Assembly (NCBI GenBank): GCA_003240735.1
Contig: QFNE01000007.1
Span: forward strand, 1-64,000
Length of the DNA stretch: 64,000 bases
Source of the DNA: Paracoccus denitrificans
Lineage (GTDB): Bacteria; Pseudomonadota; Alphaproteobacteria; Rhodobacterales; Rhodobacteraceae
Direction: 5' to 3'
Below are positions 61,052-64,000 of the stretch, in pieces. How positions within the stretch are numbered: position 1 is the stretch's first letter; each line of letters begins with the position of its first letter. The translations under genes and the position numbers were made by a program. The notes under the pieces were generated by a model that saw nothing but the letters and a program-made list of their open reading frames with translations, ran no database searches and was not told the DNA's origin.

Positions 61052-62248
61052 ATGCGAGATCATCTTATTCGCACGGCCGTGGTTTTGGGACTGTTGTCCG
61101 CCATCGGCCCGTTTGCCATCGACATGTATCTGCCCGCCCTGCCTCAGGTCGCGGCCGATCTTCAAATCACTGAACAGACCGCTGCTCTGACGCTGAGCGT
61201 TTACTTCCTGACCTTTGGTCTGGCGCAGCTGATCTGGGGTCCCATGGCAGACGCCATGGGCCGCAAACCCCCGCTGGTTATCGGCGTCGTGATCTTTCTG
61301 GTCGCAAGCGTCTGTGCCGCAGCGGCGCCGACGATCGGTTGGCTGATCGCGGCACGCGCCCTGCAGGCATTCGGTGCCGCGACCCTGATGGCCGTGCCGC
61401 GCGCGGTCATCCGCGACACCGCAACCGGGCCTGATGCCGCACGAATGATGGCCGCGATCATGGTGGTCACCGCTATTTCACCAATGCTGGCCCCGCTGGC
61501 CGGCAGCGCGATCATGCTGTTTGGCAACTGGCGCGAGATTTTTGCGGCGTTAGCGGTGGCTGCGGTCATTTCGCTGGGACTGATCCTGTTTGTGCTGCCC
61601 GAGACGCTGCCGGCAGAGCGTCGCGCGCGCGTTCGCCCTGGACAAATCGCGGCGGCAGCAAAGCGGTTGGCCCGGGATCGTCAGTTCGTCGGTATGACGC
61701 TGATCGGCGGTTTCGGCATGGCGAGCTTCTTCGTGTTCCTGTCATCGGCAAGCTTTGTCTATGCCCACCAGTTCGGGCTGACCCCCACGCAGTTCGCGAT
61801 CTGCTTTGCCATCAACTCGATCGGGTTCTTCACCGCATCGCAATTCGCGGCGCGTCTGGGCCAACGTTACGGCATGGAACGGGTGGTGTCGCTGGCGATC
61901 ACGGGCTTTCTGGCCACGATGATTGCACTGGTGGCGCTCGTGTGGCTCACGGGCGGCACGCTGGTCATGGTCATCATCGGCCTGATCATTGCCAACGCGT
62001 TTCTCGGGCTGGTTATCCCGACGTCGATGGTTGTGGCGCTTGATCCGCATCCCGATATCGCGGGGCTTGCGTCGTCCATCGGCGGCACGGTTCAGATGCT
62101 GACGGGTGGCGTGATGATCGCATTGACCGGGTTGTTCATGAACAACACATCGCTGGCCATGGTGGCAGGGATCGGCCTTTGCGCGCTGCTGTCATGGATC
62201 GCTGCCGTGGCGACGATGCCACGGCTTCGGGTCGGTCGCGCGGCATAA
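61052..62248 (+). CDS. Bcr/CflA-family MFS drug exporter
   Basis: A 398-residue inner-membrane transporter with 12 expected segments. The opening GPFAIDMYLPALPQVAADL near 19-37 and the loop motif GPMADAMGRKPPL near 63-75 are typical of the Bcr/CflA subfamily of drug:H+ antiporters, and RALQAFGAATLMAVPRAVIRD near 102-122 is the usual second signature. Known members export bicyclomycin, chloramphenicol or sulfur-containing amino acids; the substrate here is open. It ends 21 bases from the stop of convergent kup. Confidence 0.92.
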   Translation: MRDHLIRTAVVLGLLSAIGPFAIDMYLPALPQVAADLQITEQTAALTLSVYFLTFGLAQLIWGPMADAMGRKPPLVIGVVIFLVASVCAAAAPTIGWLIAARALQAFGAATLMAVPRAVIRDTATGPDAARMMAAIMVVTAISPMLAPLAGSAIMLFGNWREIFAALAVAAVISLGLILFVLPETLPAERRARVRPGQIAAAAKRLARDRQFVGMTLIGGFGMASFFVFLSSASFVYAHQFGLTPTQFAICFAINSIGFFTASQFAARLGQRYGMERVVSLAITGFLATMIALVALVWLTGGTLVMVIIGLIIANAFLGLVIPTSMVVALDPHPDIAGLASSIGGTVQMLTGGVMIALTGLFMNNTSLAMVAGIGLCALLSWIAAVATMPRLRVGRAA

Positions 62249-62269
62249 GGCGACGTGCTGGGGCGGCGA

Positions 62270-64000
62270 TCAGATGTTGATCTGCTGCCCCAGCTCCACC
62301 ACCCGGTTCGACGGCAAGCGATAGAAGTTGGTGGGCTCTGACGCCGAACGATACAGCCCCGCATACAGCCGGGCCGCCCAGACCGGCATCAGCCGCGCTT
62401 TACCGACGCGCAGCGAGCGGCGGTTCAGGAAGTACGACGTGTTCATGATGTCGAACTTGTGGCCAAGGTGCTTTCCTTCGGCCAGCGCGCGCGGCACGTT
62501 CGGCTGTTCCATATATCCAAAGCGCAGCCAGACACGTGCGAAATGCGGGCCTAGCGGCTCGATCCGGATGCGGTCGCGGGAACTGACCCGCGGGGTCGTC
62601 GCCACTTCGACCTTCACGACATAATTGCGATCGTGCAGTACGCGGTTGTGCTTGAGGTTGTGCATCATCGCCGCCGGCGCGACATACGGGTCTGCGGTCA
62701 GAAACACCGCCGTGCCGGGCACGATCACCGGCGGCCTTTCTTGAAGCTTGCGGGCAATCAGGTCGAGACTGACCGAGTCAGCGATCAGCTTGGCCTGCAA
62801 GCGGGCCGATCCACGCACCCAGACGACCATCATGACGATGACCATGGCTGCAAACAGCAGCGGGATATATCCGCCGTCAAACGTCTTCAGAATGTTGGCG
62901 TAGAAAAATACGATCTCCAGCGCCAGGACAGGCAGCATGATCGGCAGGACGACGAACCAGCTCCAGTTCCACGCATATCGAAAAACGATGATCGCGAGAA
63001 TCGAGGTGATGACCATGTCGCCGGTCACCGCGATGCCATAGGCGCTGGCGAGCCGGGCCGATGACCCAAAGCTGAGGACGAGCGCGCAAACCCCGATCAT
63101 CTGGATGATGTTGACCTTGGGCAGATAAACCTGACCCCGTTGGCTGTCGGATGTGTGCTGGATTTCCAACCGCGGCAGCAGACCCAGCTGGACCGCCTGT
63201 TGCGCGACCGAGAACGCCCCGGAAATCACCGCCTGGCTCGCGATTACAGTGGCGGCCGTGGCGAGGACCACAAGCGGCAACGTGAACCACGATGGCGCCA
63301 TCAGAAAGAACGGATTGCTGGCGGTCGTCGGGTCCGACAGCACCATCGCGCCCTGCCCCATATAAGCCAGTGTCAGCGACGGAAACACGATCACGACCCA
63401 CGACACCCGCACCGGAGAGCGGCCGAAATGGCCCATGTCGGCATAAAGCGCCTCGGCCCCGGTCACCGCCAGGAAGACCGACCCCATGACCGGCAGAACA
63501 CCGAGCCCGTTGTCGGCCATGAACTCCAGCGCGCGTAGCGGATTTAGCGCGCCGAGAATGCGCGCATCGTCCATGATGTGGGATGCGCCAAGGACAGCCA
63601 TGGTGATGAACCAGACCATCATGACGGGGCCGAACAGCCGCGACACAGCCTCGGTCCCCGTGCGCTGGACCCAGAACAGGATCACGGCGATGATGAGCGT
63701 GACAGGCACGACCCAAGGCTGAAAATCCGGAAAGACGAGCGTCATCCCCTCGACCGCCGACAGCATCGACATTGCGGGGGTCAGCATCGAGTCGCCGAAG
63801 AACAGCGAAACGCCGACAATCCCCAGAAGATAAAGCCACCATGTCCGCCGCTTGATCGCGCCCTGCGCCTTGGCGACCAGGGACAGCGTGCCGCCTTCGC
63901 CGTTGTTGTCGGCCCGCAGGATCAGCGTCACGTATTTCAGCGTCACGATCAGCATGACGGTCCAGAACAGCATCGACACGATGCCGATCACTGCCGTTTC
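62270..64000 (-). CDS. kup: Kup-type potassium uptake protein (partial, N-terminus off the window)
   Basis: 577 residues of a KUP/HAK potassium:H+ symporter; the frame continues past the right edge, so roughly the first 50 residues are missing. Landmarks are LKYVTLILRADNNGEGG near the visible start, FFGDSMLTPAMSMLSAVEG, the ALYADMGHFGR segment and GTAVFLTADP in the C-terminal cytoplasmic domain. About ten membrane helices are visible, followed by a soluble tail of about 180 residues. It would bring in K+ under low potassium or acid conditions. Confidence 0.94.
   Translation of the reverse strand, partial: ETAVIGIVSMLFWTVMLIVTLKYVTLILRADNNGEGGTLSLVAKAQGAIKRRTWWLYLLGIVGVSLFFGDSMLTPAMSMLSAVEGMTLVFPDFQPWVVPVTLIIAVILFWVQRTGTEAVSRLFGPVMMVWFITMAVLGASHIMDDARILGALNPLRALEFMADNGLGVLPVMGSVFLAVTGAEALYADMGHFGRSPVRVSWVVIVFPSLTLAYMGQGAMVLSDPTTASNPFFLMAPSWFTLPLVVLATAATVIASQAVISGAFSVAQQAVQLGLLPRLEIQHTSDSQRGQVYLPKVNIIQMIGVCALVLSFGSSARLASAYGIAVTGDMVITSILAIIVFRYAWNWSWFVVLPIMLPVLALEIVFFYANILKTFDGGYIPLLFAAMVIVMMVVWVRGSARLQAKLIADSVSLDLIARKLQERPPVIVPGTAVFLTADPYVAPAAMMHNLKHNRVLHDRNYVVKVEVATTPRVSSRDRIRIEPLGPHFARVWLRFGYMEQPNVPRALAEGKHLGHKFDIMNTSYFLNRRSLRVGKARLMPVWAARLYAGLYRSASEPTNFYRLPSNRVVELGQQINI

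Overview
The window looks like the chromosome of an alphaproteobacterium of the family Rhodobacteraceae (Roseobacter-type). This rests on gene content: a class I lysyl-tRNA synthetase, a PhaR/phasin/class I PhaC/PhaZ cluster, a MoxR-DUF58-BatA-DUF4159 operon, a TIGR02300-type acidic protein, a DUF882 protein and a CtrA box. The core is GC-rich and densely packed, with many 4-base ATGA start/stop overlaps. The species cannot be named from the sequence alone.

Layout. (1) 1-4643 is the end of an integrated element inserted at the 3' end of tRNA-Ser(GGA). It carries a tyrosine integrase, an unknown Cys-rich protein, an AlpA-like regulator and a primase-helicase that runs off the left edge; its base composition is visibly more AT-rich than the rest. 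(2) 4776-9318 is the polyhydroxyalkanoate (PHA) block: repressor phaR, phasin phaP with two perfect PhaR operators in its promoter region, synthase phaC, and divergent depolymerase phaZ. (3) 9420-22678 is mixed housekeeping and accessory DNA: thrS, a cold-shock gene, two overlapping D-peptide hydrolases, an orphan phnM, UDP-sugar genes with a glycosyltransferase, homoserine dehydrogenase, a GntR regulator and a YgjP-type protease. (4) 22787-31002 holds a TIGR02300 gene, tRNA-Ala, and a sulfur-acquisition module of two convergent operons. One operon has two SfnB-like flavoenzymes plus an LLM-class monooxygenase; the other has a MetNI transporter with two binding proteins. Both promoter regions share an identical 15-bp sequence.

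(5) 31184-39754 carries a DsbA-like protein, ychF, trpA, a GNAT acetyltransferase, a TerB/DnaJ protein, a proline-rich exported protein, and acs with a metabolite:proton symporter. (6) 39943-44462 has a tailspike-like beta-helix protein behind a perfect CtrA box, lysK and a TerB-like protein. (7) 44467-52737 is a long operon, moxR-DUF58-BatA-DUF4159-large membrane protein-dacB. (8) 52802-59354 is an envelope block: DUF1285, a TIM-barrel protein, an L,D-transpeptidase/lpxD/ACP/ketosynthase operon and a divergent DUF882 protein. (9) 59559-64000 contains a MATE exporter, a Bcr/CflA-type exporter and a Kup potassium transporter cut by the right edge.

The points most worth following up are the paired sulfur operons with their shared promoter motif, the CtrA-box beta-helix protein, the tRNA-Ser element with a primase-polymerase/helicase, and the operon linking an L,D-transpeptidase to lpxD and a private ACP/ketosynthase pair. 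Family assignments come from motifs read by eye; no database search was possible.
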